Origin: Sipunculus nudus
Taxonomy: Eukaryota > Annelida > Sipuncula > Golfingiida > Sipunculidae
Direction: 5' to 3'
Assembly: GCA_026874595.1 (NCBI GenBank)
Contig: CM049313.1
Coordinates: 74,952,659 to 75,016,658 of the forward strand
Length of the DNA: 64,000 bases
This document shows positions 1-12,207 of the stretch, piece by piece (within the stretch, counting starts at the first letter, position 1; each line of letters begins with the position of its first letter). Below the pieces are notes generated by a model that was not told the origin of the DNA, made no database searches, and saw nothing but the letters and a program-made list of their open reading frames with translations. Position numbers and translations under genes: made by a program.

Positions 1-2212
1 TCATTTAACCCTATCAAATTATCATATGTGGCAGGTGCCCAAAATTTCCGTACATTATTAATTCATTTACTCCTCACGGCTCTGTTATCTGAGGTTCATG
101 CATCACCCATAATTTCATTAATATAAGGAAAACCTCTCAACGTTGAATGCAAAACAGTTTGCTTATTCAATAGTCCTTGGCACAGCATCCTCTGCATTCA
201 ATCCCTTTGAATAAATCACGAAGAAGCGTGAACAGAGGTTTGGGTTTAAACTAATTTGGGGTGCAATAATTCGTATATCTTGTTGAATTATATCAGAGAC
301 TATAGCACCCTTGCAGCCATTATAATCGAGAATTATCACCCGCAAGAACCCCTGCTAATGTAATAACTTAAAAGAAAGTACTAAACTTATAGTTTTATAT
401 TATGTTTTTCATGATCATTGTGGCATACACATATAGAGTAAAAAAATGAACCAAGTATTTATCATGTCTACATATATGATTGAGTACTTAAATGGTGACA
501 GATGCACCATGTGATAAAATGAAGCAGCTGGAGTTAAATTTTGCAGCTACTGTTTTAGTGGAGCTATTGGTATACATTGTTGCTTCAACCTTTGAAAAAT
601 GCAAATTTAATCAATGATCTCTGAAGTTGGCATCTTGCACATGAACTTTTGATTTCCTATCCAGACATTTTGGTCGTTTAAATTTCATGTAGCGATGATT
701 TAGAGGGCTCTAGTTGTCATTTTACATACTGGCGCAACTAAAGGTGTCTGTCATGTTTAATGAGAATAAAACCTGGCATGTTCAGTTTGTTTAAGAATAA
801 ATTATAGTTATTTGTTAACAAAAAAACACTGACTTTTTTATTTATTTCCCTAGACATTTCACGCTGCTTGTGTTACAGAATCTGATTCTTTTCTCCATTG
901 CAAAATTTATGTTCATCACACATACGTGATCTGTTGCTTTTAGGTTCCGTAACACGATATAGAGTGCATTCCAATGCACATATTTGTATTTAAATTCCGA
1001 TATCGGCCCAATATTTTCTCGAGCAAAATGTTTACGAAACATTCACAGCCGGGATTTTAACTAGGGAACCGTGCGATTGGATGGGGTTAAAAACCTTCCT
1101 TCTTATTGTAATATAACTGTCATCACTTTTTTTAAATGTAAACTATACAGGGCCAAACATATTTAGTCCATGGACAGTCTATGACCACCAGTCGTTATTA
1201 TATGATCATAACTTCATTCCATAATTTAAAAAGTCTTAACATATATCTCGTAAGAGTCTTGATTCTGTCCTAATAATTAGGCATCCATTAATTGTTTTCT
1301 ATACCTTTTCAATCAACTTGGTCCTGTCTGTTAACCGATGACCTCTGTGGTTCCTCAATGTTTCTCTTTTTTAGATTACATCTCATTTGCATGTTTTTTT
1401 GTCCCAAAACATTACTTTACCGCCATTTACATTATCATTTAACCCTATCAAATTATCATATGTGGCAGGTGCCCAAAATTTCCGTACATTATTAATTCAT
1501 TTACTCCTCACGGCTCTGTAATCTGAGGTCCATGCATCACCCATAATTTCATTAATATAAGGAAAACCTCTCAACGATGAATGCAAAACAGTCTGCTTAT
1601 TCAATAGTCCTTGGCACAGCATCCTCTGCATTCAATCCCTTTGAATAAATCACGAAGAAGCGTGAACAGAGGTTTGGGTTTAAACTAATTTGGGGTGCAA
1701 TAATTCGTATATCTTGTTGAATTATATCAGAGACTATAGCACCCTTGCAGCCATTATAATCGAGAATTATCACCCGCAAGAACCCCTGCTAATGTAATAA
1801 CATAATAAAAAGTACTAAACTTACAGTTTTATATTATGTTTTTCATGATCATAGTGGCATACACATATAGAGTAAAAGAATGAACCAAGTATTTATCATG
1901 TCTACATATATGATTGAGTACTTAAATGGTGACAGATGCACCATGTGATAAAATGAAGCAGCTGGAGTTACATTTTGCAGCTACTGTTTTAGTGGAGCTA
2001 TTGGTATACATTGTTGCGTCAACCTTTGAAAAATGCAAATTTAATCAATGATCTCTGAAGTTGGCATCTTGCACATGAACTTTTGATTTCCTATCCAGAC
2101 ATTTTGGTCTTTTAAATTTCATGTAGCGATGATTTAGAGGGCTCTAGTTGTCATATTACATACTGGCGCAACTAAAGGTGTCTGTCGTGTTTAATGAGAA
2201 TAAAACCTGGCA
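1..2212. repeat. Direct duplication of a ~778-bp unit (1-778 and 1435-2212)
   Basis: The sequence from base 1 recurs almost unchanged from 1435, an offset of 1434 bases, and both copies end at the same words (AATAAAACCTGGCA). Only scattered single-base differences are visible. Both copies therefore carry the same 60-codon minus-strand open frame (163-345 and 1597-1779). I do not recognise that frame, and its identity follows from the recent duplication rather than showing selection. The first copy may begin before the window. The spacer 779-1434 holds an LTR fragment and unremarkable AT-rich DNA. Confidence 0.9.
785..954 (+). mobile_element. 3' end fragment of a Gmr1-like LTR
   Basis: The stretch ends in GGTTCCGTAACA and matches the last ~170 bases of the LTRs at 18820-19621 (+), 3192-3989 (-) and 13634-14165 (-). 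It includes the AATAAATTATA polyadenylation-like segment and the shared CCCTAGACATTTCACGCTGC block. The U3 part is missing, so this is a truncated LTR. It sits immediately after the first copy of the 778-bp duplication. Confidence 0.75.
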
Positions 2213-3149
2213 AAACTAGATTTTTTTTACAACAGGTCTAGTCGAGGCGGCTTGTGTTAGTCATGTTTAAGACTTTGTCTTCTGATATCATGTGAATAAA
2301 CGCACACTGAGAACCCACTGAGCAAGCTGAGAGGTAAATCTTTCAGGTCAGATGGTAAATTTAATATAGCCTGTATTGCTATGTTGATGCTGTCTATAGA
2401 TGTTTCCCTGGCTTCTACACGAAATGACATCCAAAGAGGACCGGTACGATAAGCAATGGTTATTTATTAGTTATAATTTTATAAAATTCCTTTCTTAAAC
2501 ATTCGATGCTTTGTACTCTGGGCATGTGGGAGATTCACTGGAGGACCTTACACTCCGGGTTTTTTTTTTCCGGGACACACATGCAACCGGACTTTTGCAG
2601 TACTACTCAATTTTATCCTACCATGTCTGTGACAGGCGCACTTTCAAAGACCTTGATTCGGTGAGCCGCTCTGGCGTCTATTTCATGAATAATTAATAAG
2701 GCAATTGAACCTATCAAATGACTTCGCGTAAACCTGTTTACGTGGCTGCCAAGCACCGTTGGTGCTAGTTCTTGACCAAACTGTTAACATTGCCGGGAGG
2801 GCATCGAGATCTTGACGTATAATAATGTCCCGTTTCTGGTGCGCACGTGTTCTTGTTCAGACGGCGTTGGAATAGTGTATATTGTTTACATTAAGTTCAT
2901 TGGATTTGATTGGCAATTTCGATATCGGCCGGCAACATTGCAGGCGTGTTCATTATTCATTATTCATTCACACCAGACCGGCTCGCTGAATTTAGGTTTG
3001 TGAAAGGATAGCTGCCACGGACTTGGACGTATGAAAATGGGGCTACACTGAAGGTTTAGGAAAGGTTTGGATTTAATCTTAGTCCATCAAATGGCCCAGC
3101 CTTTGTAAATATGTACCAATTTAAATTTTTTCAGTATTGCGATATATCA

Positions 3150-3150
<1 letters not shown>
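2213..3150. other. Intergenic, no gene recognised
   Basis: AT-rich sequence with short open frames only and no domain, RNA gene or clear element that I can identify. It ends in the AT microsatellite (3151-3191) that flanks the next LTR. Confidence 0.5.
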
Positions 3151-3191
<41 letters not shown>

Positions 3192-3195
<4 letters not shown>

Positions 3196-3989
3196 ACGGA
3201 ACCTAATAAAACAGATCACGTATACGTGATGAACACAAATTCTGTAATGGAGATAACAAAAGAATCAGATTCTGTAACACTAGGCAGCGTGAAATGTCTA
3301 GGGGAATGAATAAATAAGTCAGTGGTTTTTGTTAACAAATAACTATAATTTATTCTTAAAACAACCCTAATTTTACAATACACTAAATCAATACAATTAT
3401 ACAGTAAAACAGCGGTATAACAAGAAATCACTACAATCACACAGAAAAATAATGTGCACAGTACCTTGGTACCAACACCGTCACAACGATAAGTTCTTTA
3501 AATGTATACTCTCGGAGAAAGACAGTCCAGTGTAAAGCTCTTGTAACAACCCAGAAAGTAAACTGAAGTCCAAATGCAGGAAGCATAAAATCAAGGAGAA
3601 AGTCTTAGAAAATCTATAATTGCCGAACTCGTCGGATAAGGTCCTAGAAACTGACACACGCTTCTGCGTCCGCTGGAATCTGCTCTGCTCTCTGCCCGGT
3701 TCTAAAACACAGCCCCTTTATATACCTTTACACCTCAAGCCGAGAATTTTCCACTTCTCGAACAGTCTTAAGGATCCTACACAACACAGTAAACACGCGT
3801 TTCAGGAACCATCCAGAAGAACATCGCCGTGTGTATCTCTACATTCCAGGGTCATCACGTGACCTTGGCCAGGCGTGAAAACCCCCAGCCAGCATAACAA
3901 CGAGAGTTCAACCAGTACGGATTAAACATAAAGTGCAACAACAACACGACTTACGCCCGTGTCACACAATAAAAGGAGCACCTATAACA
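3192..3989 (-). mobile_element. Solo LTR of the Gmr1-like family (798 bp)
   Basis: Read on the minus strand it begins TGTTATAGG and ends GGTTCCGTAACA, the TG...CA termini expected of an LTR. Its length matches the 802-bp LTR at 18820-19621. A TATA-like TATATAAAGG lies near 3715-3725 and an AATAAA near 3345-3352 in minus-strand sense. It is inserted in an AT microsatellite. ATAT lies on both sides and could be a 4-bp target duplication, but this cannot be proven in simple-sequence DNA. No internal coding region is attached, so it is a solo LTR. Confidence 0.8.
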
Positions 3990-5200
3990 ATATATAACCT
4001 ATATATATATATATGCGAAAGCATACAGCTTATCTATGGCTCTCGCAAAAATCGGCAACAAAAAAAGTCGTCAAAATTATTCTATAAAGATCTATTATTT
4101 TGGCATTTTCTGATTCATCTCGATAAGCTCTAATGCTAGCTACGATAAGGATTTTACGGTTTAGGTTGTGCTTAATTTAGTGATCTCTAAATGTTGATGT
4201 TTTGTCGATAATCCATCGATAGACACGATTCGTACAACAGCATGCAACTGTTTTATCTTTGGTCAGCGAAACCCCATTATCCAGAGGGCACCTCAATTGT
4301 AATGTTAACGACTGAATTAACATGAATATTCAGTATGAAATGAATCAAATTTGCTGATAGCAGATTAATAAGGAGATCGTCTGGTTGAAAAATATATTCA
4401 TGTAAAATTCCAATGGATGAGCAACCGACTCAACACACAGTAACCTGCTACGAGATTCACAAAACTTATATACTACATTAACAACATTTAAATTTTATCA
4501 TATCATATTTCTTTAACTTTAAATTCCTGTTATCAAAAGATATATCACAGTAAAATACTGAATGAAGCCGAAGGTCAATAAAAGAAAAATTATCATATGT
4601 TTATTGACGCAGCTTTCTTGAATAGAGATTCTTTCTAAACGAGATACGGGACAGTCCTATAAGGTCTACCTCACTGGTTATAGCGAATCTCTAAATATGT
4701 TTAAATAACTCCAGTTCAACTTTACGATTCTTGTTTGCCAACAGTCACATTCGAGGTGAAATAACTGAACAGCTGAACTTAACCGACACATGCGTGGACT
4801 TTGGCCTCTATAACGTCTTTCTTTGCCAAAACCATTTAAAGCTAATGTCTTCAATAAAGATATCATCACTGTTTTTCTCCCTGATGTCTTAAGAGATTAG
4901 TTAACTGATACACTGAACACTCTCCTTATATAAGGTATTATAAATGACCTATCCACCACAGCCTCCGCCCTTTTAACCTAATTATTATAACGAGTCCCCT
5001 TAACGCTCCTTAATTCACAGGTTTTCCATCCCCATGGTAGCGAAAGCTGTTTACAACATAATAATGACATCACAAAGGTCGAAGACGTCGCATTGACTGA
5101 CGTCATCAACTGTTATCGCTGATCTCCATTGCTGAATATATCTCAGTCATTGTGAAATGTTTTGTAATATTTTAGATTATTTGTTTCATACGAATTACGT
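3990..5200. other. Intergenic, no gene recognised
   Basis: AT-rich DNA without recognisable coding motifs, RNA genes or terminal repeats. The longest open frames (about 60 codons) have no family features. Confidence 0.5.
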
Positions 5201-5530
5201 GCCAGGAAAGACATTATTATTCACTCGGTAGTCGGAGGAATGGCTCCTTTGTATAAAAAATATTCCGGAAAACATGCCGACATGGTACTGGTACAGACTA
5301 CACGTGTTCTGTTTGGCAGAGCTCTGTCAAATTATGCAAATTCTGTTGCCAGGAAAGACATTATTATTCACTCGGTAGTCGGAGGAATGGCTCCTGCAAC
5401 CTATGGCCTAGAACTTTTCACTGTCTCCTTTGTATAAAAAATTATTCCGGAAAACATGCCGACATGGTACTGGTTCAGACTACACGTGTTCTGTTTGGCA
5501 GAGCTCTGTCAAATTATGCAAATTTTGTTT
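5201..5530. repeat. Tandem duplication of a ~147-180 bp unit
   Basis: The word GCCAGGAAAGACATTATTAT occurs at 5201 and again at 5348. Both copies run through the same GGAATGGCTCC, AACATGCCGACATGG and CAGAGCTCTGTCAAATTATG words. The second unit carries about 32 extra bases after GGCTCCT. The open frame across it (5240-5437) is a by-product of the duplication. Confidence 0.85.
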
Positions 5531-8500
5531 TTGTCAGAAGATTGACGCTTAAAAATGCTTACGGTCACATGAATGGTTGCTCTTTAGTCCAATGCTGATG
5601 AATAATCATTGAATGAATATGCGATTAAGGTCACATAGAGTTCATGGACAGGTCAATTATTATGAAGGAAATAATTGAGAGCACTAGGAAGTTTAAAAAA
5701 AGACGGGTTACGCGATTGCATAAAATGTATCAAGCTAAGTGCTTAGTACAGCTTGTAGTGGTCACTTTTTGAGGGTAAAATGTGCAGTTGTAAGCTTAAT
5801 TGATATCATATAATCGAATAAGCTGGATATGCCAAGTAATAATGGTGTAATATTCTTATTAAAGGAAAAAGTGAAACACAAAAAAAGCTTTTTATTTCCA
5901 TTTTTCCTGCGGCTGTGACAGAGCTGTGTGTGTCCCGAACCTTCATCAGTTGAAGTGTCAGATGGGAAGTGTTAATTGAGTTGTGAGATTAACAGTCTCT
6001 TTTAAACAGGGAGTTATTACTGAACCAACTAAATCCAGGAGGTGTTAAATGATCTGTGAGATTAGCCGACTCTTTTTGGGGCAAAGTCATAACCAGAATG
6101 TGTAAACCTGTGGGCCTCCCGTGAAATTTTGCTCACGGCTCTTTTATCGTGTAATTTCTAAGCAGAAGAAATCATGATTAGCCGACTTATCTTTGCGCAC
6201 AGGATAAAAGCGAAATGTATTTAGGCTGAGGGCTTAATTTCACTGAGCGCTCTGTGGATTTTATCGGGTAATTTTATATGCAGATTAGCCATCAACCGCC
6301 ACGGATTTGTATGTATGTGGAAAAATTCGGCTTCCCTGATATTTACCAGTGTAATAGATTGAACATGTTAGTTTGTCCTGCGATTATTTTTTTTTTCTAT
6401 GGTAGTTGGACGTGCCATGCCTTTTAGTTTAAATGGTTATTAGCGCAATGGAACATTATACTCCTTCTGGAACCTCTGTCCATCTGGTGATATTGTAATT
6501 TCTTTCCCATTTATTTGGAAATTATGTTCAGCTTTCACTGTATCAGGCTAAGTTTTTTTTTTCTCTTAAATTTTCAACAAGTATGAAAAAGTATATAATT
6601 TGCGACGGTGTTGAATTGTCTTTCCCTGCAGACCGCCGGTATACCCATTTTACATTTCACGAATTTTGTTAAAATACATTTCAAATTCACTTTACATGGA
6701 ATTTACACAATTATTTTAAAAGTTCTTTCCTTTTTCTCTGCTGTTGGGACTAAAGTGTAAACTTTTACCCAAAAAAAACACTTAACCGAAACCCCCCCCC
6801 CCCCCCCCAAAAAAAAAAAACAGTTGGACTTGTGCAGTTGAATGGCCTGTAATTACATAATAATCCATAATCTATGTGGTGTTTATGATCTAATTAATCC
6901 TGTTCGAGAATAACCTTCTCCATACCCCAGGTGCAGAAAAAAGAATAAAGTGAGGAAAGAAAAGAAAGCCTTGCTCAGAATATAAATTTTAAAAATAAAA
7001 TAGCTCATCATCGGAAGAAAAAGAACCTGAATAAGCCCAGCACAACTTCCTTTTGTATGAGAATATCACATTTTGTATTGGTATATTTTTTTTATTCTTA
7101 TCACCAGTATATAACCTTAAAGTCCTTGACCAAAGATAATTAGTATTAGTTAATCCTGAAATTATCAATATTTTTACTAATTCTGGTATCTACATACTGT
7201 CCGAGGGCAAAAGTCATGGTTAAAGGATTCCGTCAGTTTTTTTATTTCAGTTTTAGTAAATATATCAGATAAGTTACCCGGGATAGGAGATCCATGATGC
7301 CTTGTGTTTTCTTGATGTAAGAGATCAGAAAGAAGGGTCAAGGTCAAAGGATAATTTTTACTTACTATAATTATTAAATTAAAATAGTTTGATATTGAGC
7401 TGAAATATAATGTTCTGATATATGACTATATGTATTTGATATGTTTAAAAAATAACAATTACATCGATACTGGCTGCTAGAAATAGCAGAATATCCATTG
7501 ACCAAATATATGTTTTACCAGCAGGCATACATGGTTTAGGCGACAATTTGGTTTGGTACCTTACCTTGTTCCAGATAACAGGAATAAATCATGTTCACTC
7601 GCGGTAAAAGCTGCATGGAAGCGTGAAAAAAAAACATTGCAGCGATGTGTCCGTATTCTAGTCGTAACATTGCTTTAAATTTAATGAGTTTATCTATTTC
7701 CCATCACATAATGCCTGTTAGCATTCACGCCGTAGGGGTGAACGTCTGTTAATTCATGAAAGCTAAGCACGAACATGGGCGGTTTGTCTGTGGGACTCCC
7801 CGCTAAAATTAGCCGAAAATAAAACAGCGTCCAGGTCAGGTGTAACTGCTTCCTGACGACACAGACTCCCATATTAGAACCGTCTGCAGGGCTTGGTTGT
7901 TTATTTGGTAACATTAGCTTGGTTAGTTTCTGTGTTAGGTCAAACACAGTGTGATAAAACTAGTGATACTGGTATTTATGCCTGGCTTTAGGGTAATTCC
8001 ATGGCGTTTTACCTGATTGGTTGCTAGGTTACTGAGTTGTTCCTGCTGAGTAAGCTTGGTAATTCTTACTTCTGGTTTCTATGGTTACACTTACTGCTCC
8101 ACATGCTGACAGCTTGATAGTTCCAGCTCGAACAGTCAAAGCTTTGTTTCATAACAGAGAATGTTCGTATTCTCTTAGTAATTGACAAAGTTATAAGCGT
8201 GCGTCTGGTGTGAATACTGCCTTCAAGCCACACATAAGAGCATTTAAATTTGTTGCGCAACATAATGCATATACTGTGCATGTGGTAAAATGTTTCAGCT
8301 ATCCAGCGTGTGTTCTTTATTTTCTTTCTTATATCATGCAAAATGTCCCATGGTGTCAAGTTTCATTCTCCAGTGAAAGGCAATTTGGTAGCAAGATACG
8401 GTAGAATGATATTTATTTTACACGGATTTTACTCATTATTATTACAGCAGAACCTCAATATTCGAATAGTTTTCGTGGCATACATTTCAGCGTATATTTG

Positions 8501-8534
8501 AAGTAACGGATATGCGAGGTAAACCATTTTTCAA
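5531..8534. other. Intergenic; C17/A12 homopolymer junction at 6792-6820
   Basis: No gene is recognised. The only clear structures are a run of 17 C followed by 12 A (6792-6820) and loosely repeated phrases around GATTAGCCGACT (about 5985-6190). Open frames near 7.7-8.4 kb lack family motifs. Confidence 0.5.
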
Positions 8535-8748
8535 TAAATATATACTGTACAACTAAGTGAGACACTCTCCGTGACTCGGGTGGAGGCGTTCGGTAGTATT
8601 TGGAGGTGAAGGAAACTCGGGAGCCCCGGAGAAAATCACCAGCCTTGGACGGGCCCCCGTAACCAACTCTCATAAGCGAAACGGGGATCGAACCGGCTGC
8701 CCAGCGGAGAAATGCCACTCGACTGCCCAGGCTCTCCTCCCCCTGTAA
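8535..8748 (-). mobile_element. tRNA-derived SINE
   Basis: On the minus strand a pol III box B (GGTTCGATCCC, 8684-8694) lies about 40 bases downstream of a box A-like GGGCAGTCGAGTGG. A non-tRNA body ending in a CACTTAGTTG-like segment follows. The tRNA cloverleaf is not intact: acceptor arms do not pair and there is no clean anticodon stem. This therefore looks like a SINE rather than a tRNA gene. The open frame crossing it is incidental. Element ends are approximate. Confidence 0.6.
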
Positions 8749-9009
8749 TTGCATAAAAGTCCGGCTCAACAAAGAGAGCCACTTTGAACTGACAAAAAAA
8801 ACTGAGATACATAGCCTGTGGGAAACATATTGGATATGTGGATGGAATTCATGATTAAGGAAAACTTTTGCAGAAATAATGGAAGAAATTTGTGGTGCAA
8901 CATTTTGCGCAATATATTCACACGGATATGGCCCGCTTTATCATAGACCATGAAAGACCATTCCTCATTACGGTAGCACGTGGAGTCACTTTGGGTACAT
9001 GGGAAAAGC

Positions 9010-12000
9010 TGTGTAACTTGTCTTTAATTCACTCACCAATGTGTTAAAATCGATAAATTTGCAGGAAAATTCATCCTGTTACAGACGGAGTGAAACGATC
9101 TTTACATAACAGCCCACCGTTTTAGACCTTTTCCAAGAGCATGCGCACTGCTTGCAGCGGTCTTCTGCAGAGATTGGGCTCAATGAGGCAGCGTTGCGGG
9201 TTTACAACTCAGACGTTTAAGCATAAGATGTGTTTCTTACATTTTCATTTTTGATATATTGTAGATATAACAAACACGATATTTCTTTGCAACTATGGTA
9301 GACCTGAAAATTTAGTATAAGGTATCATCAATAGACGTATTTAATGTGGTGGAAAAGATCTATCGGAAGTGTGCATACATAGAAAATTAAGAATTGATGC
9401 TTGACACAACATCTACATACATACTACCAGCTGATTTAATATATTTTAAATGCGCAGGGTGCATACTGAAGTTATACAGTCTCATCCTTATTGTCTCGGT
9501 CGTTTCAATTTATAGATTTCATTTGTACAGCGATGACATTCTCTTTTGGGTTATTCATGCCAATAGTAGGCGACAGGGTTAAAATTAGGTGTAATTCCGC
9601 TTGTTTCCTGGTACCGTTTACCTTTAGCCCCGCACAGAAAATACGATGTGACCTGATTGGCTGGGCCGTGATTGGCTGGGCCGTGATTGGCTGGGCCGTG
9701 ACGTCATGGTCCATGCAAAACTGAATAACATCAGAGAATCGATGTTCTTGACCAGAAAGGCATGTTTTATTGAGATTTTGTAACACACAGGTTTTGGCTT
9801 TGGCTAGCTGGTGTTTGAACGTGTGCGTAGTACAGCCGCGAAGTATATAGTCCAGATATATGGTGTTGGTTGCAACCACAATGGTGTTAGCAGGCTGAAA
9901 AAAGTGGTGCTGTGATTTCAGGACGGCCATGTTTAAAGAACAGCAGCCCTAACTATCCAGTACCTTAATTTCATTGCCAAGACATACAGTTTCCTGTCAA
10001 ATGGCCCATTAGTACTCGCTTAAGTAATCTCCGTGGGGTCAACAACTTGTGTGTAGTCGTTCTCTATATACATATAGAATATAGGTCAAGGTCGCCTGGT
10101 GGAGGAAAGCGCTTCGTCATCACATCATGGATCATGTGGGTGTATATCATTTGCTTTGATTTCTGGAAAATGTGCTTATTGACAGGTATAATTGAAATTT
10201 ATATGTAAATGAAATATATTAACGTATGCATATTTTTCCCTGATTATAGTTTTTGGAACTGAAAATGTGGCAGCATCTCAATATTGTACTAGAAATTACA
10301 TGTGTCAGCTATATTCATTTTCGTATTTATTCATTTAGTTTTCCATTTGTCAGATTTATCTTATTTACACCCTTTCAGGCAGCGAATTGTAATAAATAAT
10401 GAATGTGGGGCATAATTGAGCAAGCATTCCATTTTAGCTCGTCAAAGATTAAAGTAGAAATGGAAATTCTCGCTACAAGAAAGTAGGCTAGTCTTAGTCT
10501 ACATCTGGTGGCACTGAAGCGTATCTTATCTTCATGCAGGTAAGATCCCCTTGTCTTTGACATTTTTAAATTGAAAAATACTCGATTATAAAACCAAAAA
10601 TCAGATGAGATATTGAATCATATAAATAAGAGTTTCAAGTGGTTATTTCATGTAGATCTCGTGTATTCTATACCAGCTACTTTTAGCGGATCATTTCTCT
10701 TTCGACACACTCAGAATAACTGACCTTAATATCAGAGATGTCTGGGTTGTCTCCGTGATGGTATGGAATGGACGTAATCAAAGTACCGGTTCATCATAAT
10801 TCACCAGCTTCATTATGCCAACAAGGCATGCGCAGCCTATACTTATACTTTAACTTCTGTGAAAACCTATTTCGCCAGCCTGTTCCTTTGGTGATATTCA
10901 GATTTTGACCTAGAATCGTGTCAAGATCTTGTTGCTTTAAGTGTACTCAAGAATGGAATAGACATAAGGAGAAAGCTCATATATGATTAATATTCTTGAG
11001 TAATTGAGTATATGTTTCAGGTGTAGATATAATATATGTGAGAAAATTAAGTGTAAATGAAAATGTTTATTTTTAGATGAGCAGCAGGGTTTGGCCCCAT
11101 AGGTATTTTATATTATTGTTCACACAATAGAAATTTGTTTAGCCGAGCTAGGGATATCCTGGGATTTCAAAGACCCCTGAAAATCCATGAATATGTAATG
11201 CCGCGTGTTAACCCTTGAGCAACTCACTAACTGCTCAGCCTGTAACAATCCATTAGAGAAATTTTCAGCCGGTTACCGCTAATTGCAGTTCGAAACGAAT
11301 AGTGCATTAACACACAGAAGATGTACCTTGTGGAGACTTAAATGTCTATTTCATAATTACTGTTCAGGCCGTTGCCAAATATACTCGCCTGTCTTGGAAA
11401 CCATAAAAACCGACAAGTAATGTAACGAGATACCAGAACATATTCTTGTGGTCTCTATAATGACCTGTGACACCTTTCAACCTTCACGAGGAGCGTGCGA
11501 GCCAGCTATTGACGCCCTAGTTTGGACATATATGCCTGACTCTAACTATAGAGGCAAACCACAAATCGTCAGTGTCACGCCAATGGCGTCAGCGGATGCC
11601 ATAAATGGGAGCTCACTACAGGTGATCATGTCAGGGTTCATAGGCTTTCATTTTAAAATTCTGTCTGGCTCAGTTTCCGTCAAACGCGGATATAGGGAAG
11701 TCACGAGAGGTTCAACCCGATCAAGTCAGACACCAGTAACTCAATCAGACCAGTGGATCTCAGGACCTAAAACGTGCACGGAAGGCATGTTTGAAAATAG
11801 ATATTTATACTCTCAGCCTATAACAATTTAGGCTTTGTCTTTCTGTATAATTAGCTTTCAGAGTTTACGGGAAGAAAGAGGAAACTTTGAATTACAAAAT
11901 GCATAAAAGATTGAAGTATTATAGAACTTTAAGAAAAATAATATCAGTTATCTGTTACCAGACCGGTTGCTTGTTTCTTAATCACAGGACTGGTTTTGCA

Positions 12001-12207
12001 GTGTTATCAGAATCATATCAGATGCAAGATTTTGGTTCCCATAGTTATTTGTTCGAGGCCTGAATATTCTCGCTTGATAAAATGCGTGTTATATATTTGA
12101 GAGCCGGTAGTGCATTAGACACCTATATGTCTTTCAACCGTTACCTTTTCGATGAAATATCGAAGTATGAGATAATAGACCATTCACACATGAAAAATAA
12201 AAGAGGA
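9010..12207 (+). repeat. Copy A of a ~3.2-kb duplicated segment
   Basis: Collinear and clearly similar, with many substitutions and small indels, to copy B at 18430-27612. Landmarks shared in order are TAAAATCGATAAATTTGCAG (9047 / 18462), the GATTGGCTGG...TGACGTCATG block (9655 / 19899), TGTCAGATTT (10347 / 20645), TCATTCACCAGCTTC (about 10795 / 25650), the GGAGCGTG...CAGCTATTGACGCCCTAG block (11491 / 26344) and GAGAGCCGGTA.TGCATTAG (12098 / 27505). Copy A lacks the insertions that split copy B and so serves as the empty-site reference. Open frames in both copies (11448-11831 and 26301-26660) differ at about a quarter of codons, mostly by amino-acid-changing substitutions. I see no sign of protein conservation. 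Confidence 0.9.
9655..9708 (+). promoter_or_regulatory. Triplicated inverted CCAAT box next to a CRE
   Basis: Three head-to-tail copies of the 15-mer TGATTGGCTGGGCCG, each with an inverted CCAAT box (ATTGG), are followed at once by TGACGTCA, a perfect cAMP-response element. Copy B has a single ATTGG-plus-CRE module at 19898-19925. CCAAT boxes next to CREs are common in pol II promoters. No transcript is identified here, so promoter function is an inference. Confidence 0.45.

Noticed and set aside
163-1779. Two identical 60-codon minus-strand open frames (163-345, 1597-1779) as a conserved small protein
   Set aside because: They sit in the 778-bp duplicate and are identical only because the DNA is. 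There is no splice or domain evidence.
8540-8772. 105-codon minus-strand open frame 8455-8772 as a gene
   Set aside because: It coincides with a tRNA-derived SINE.
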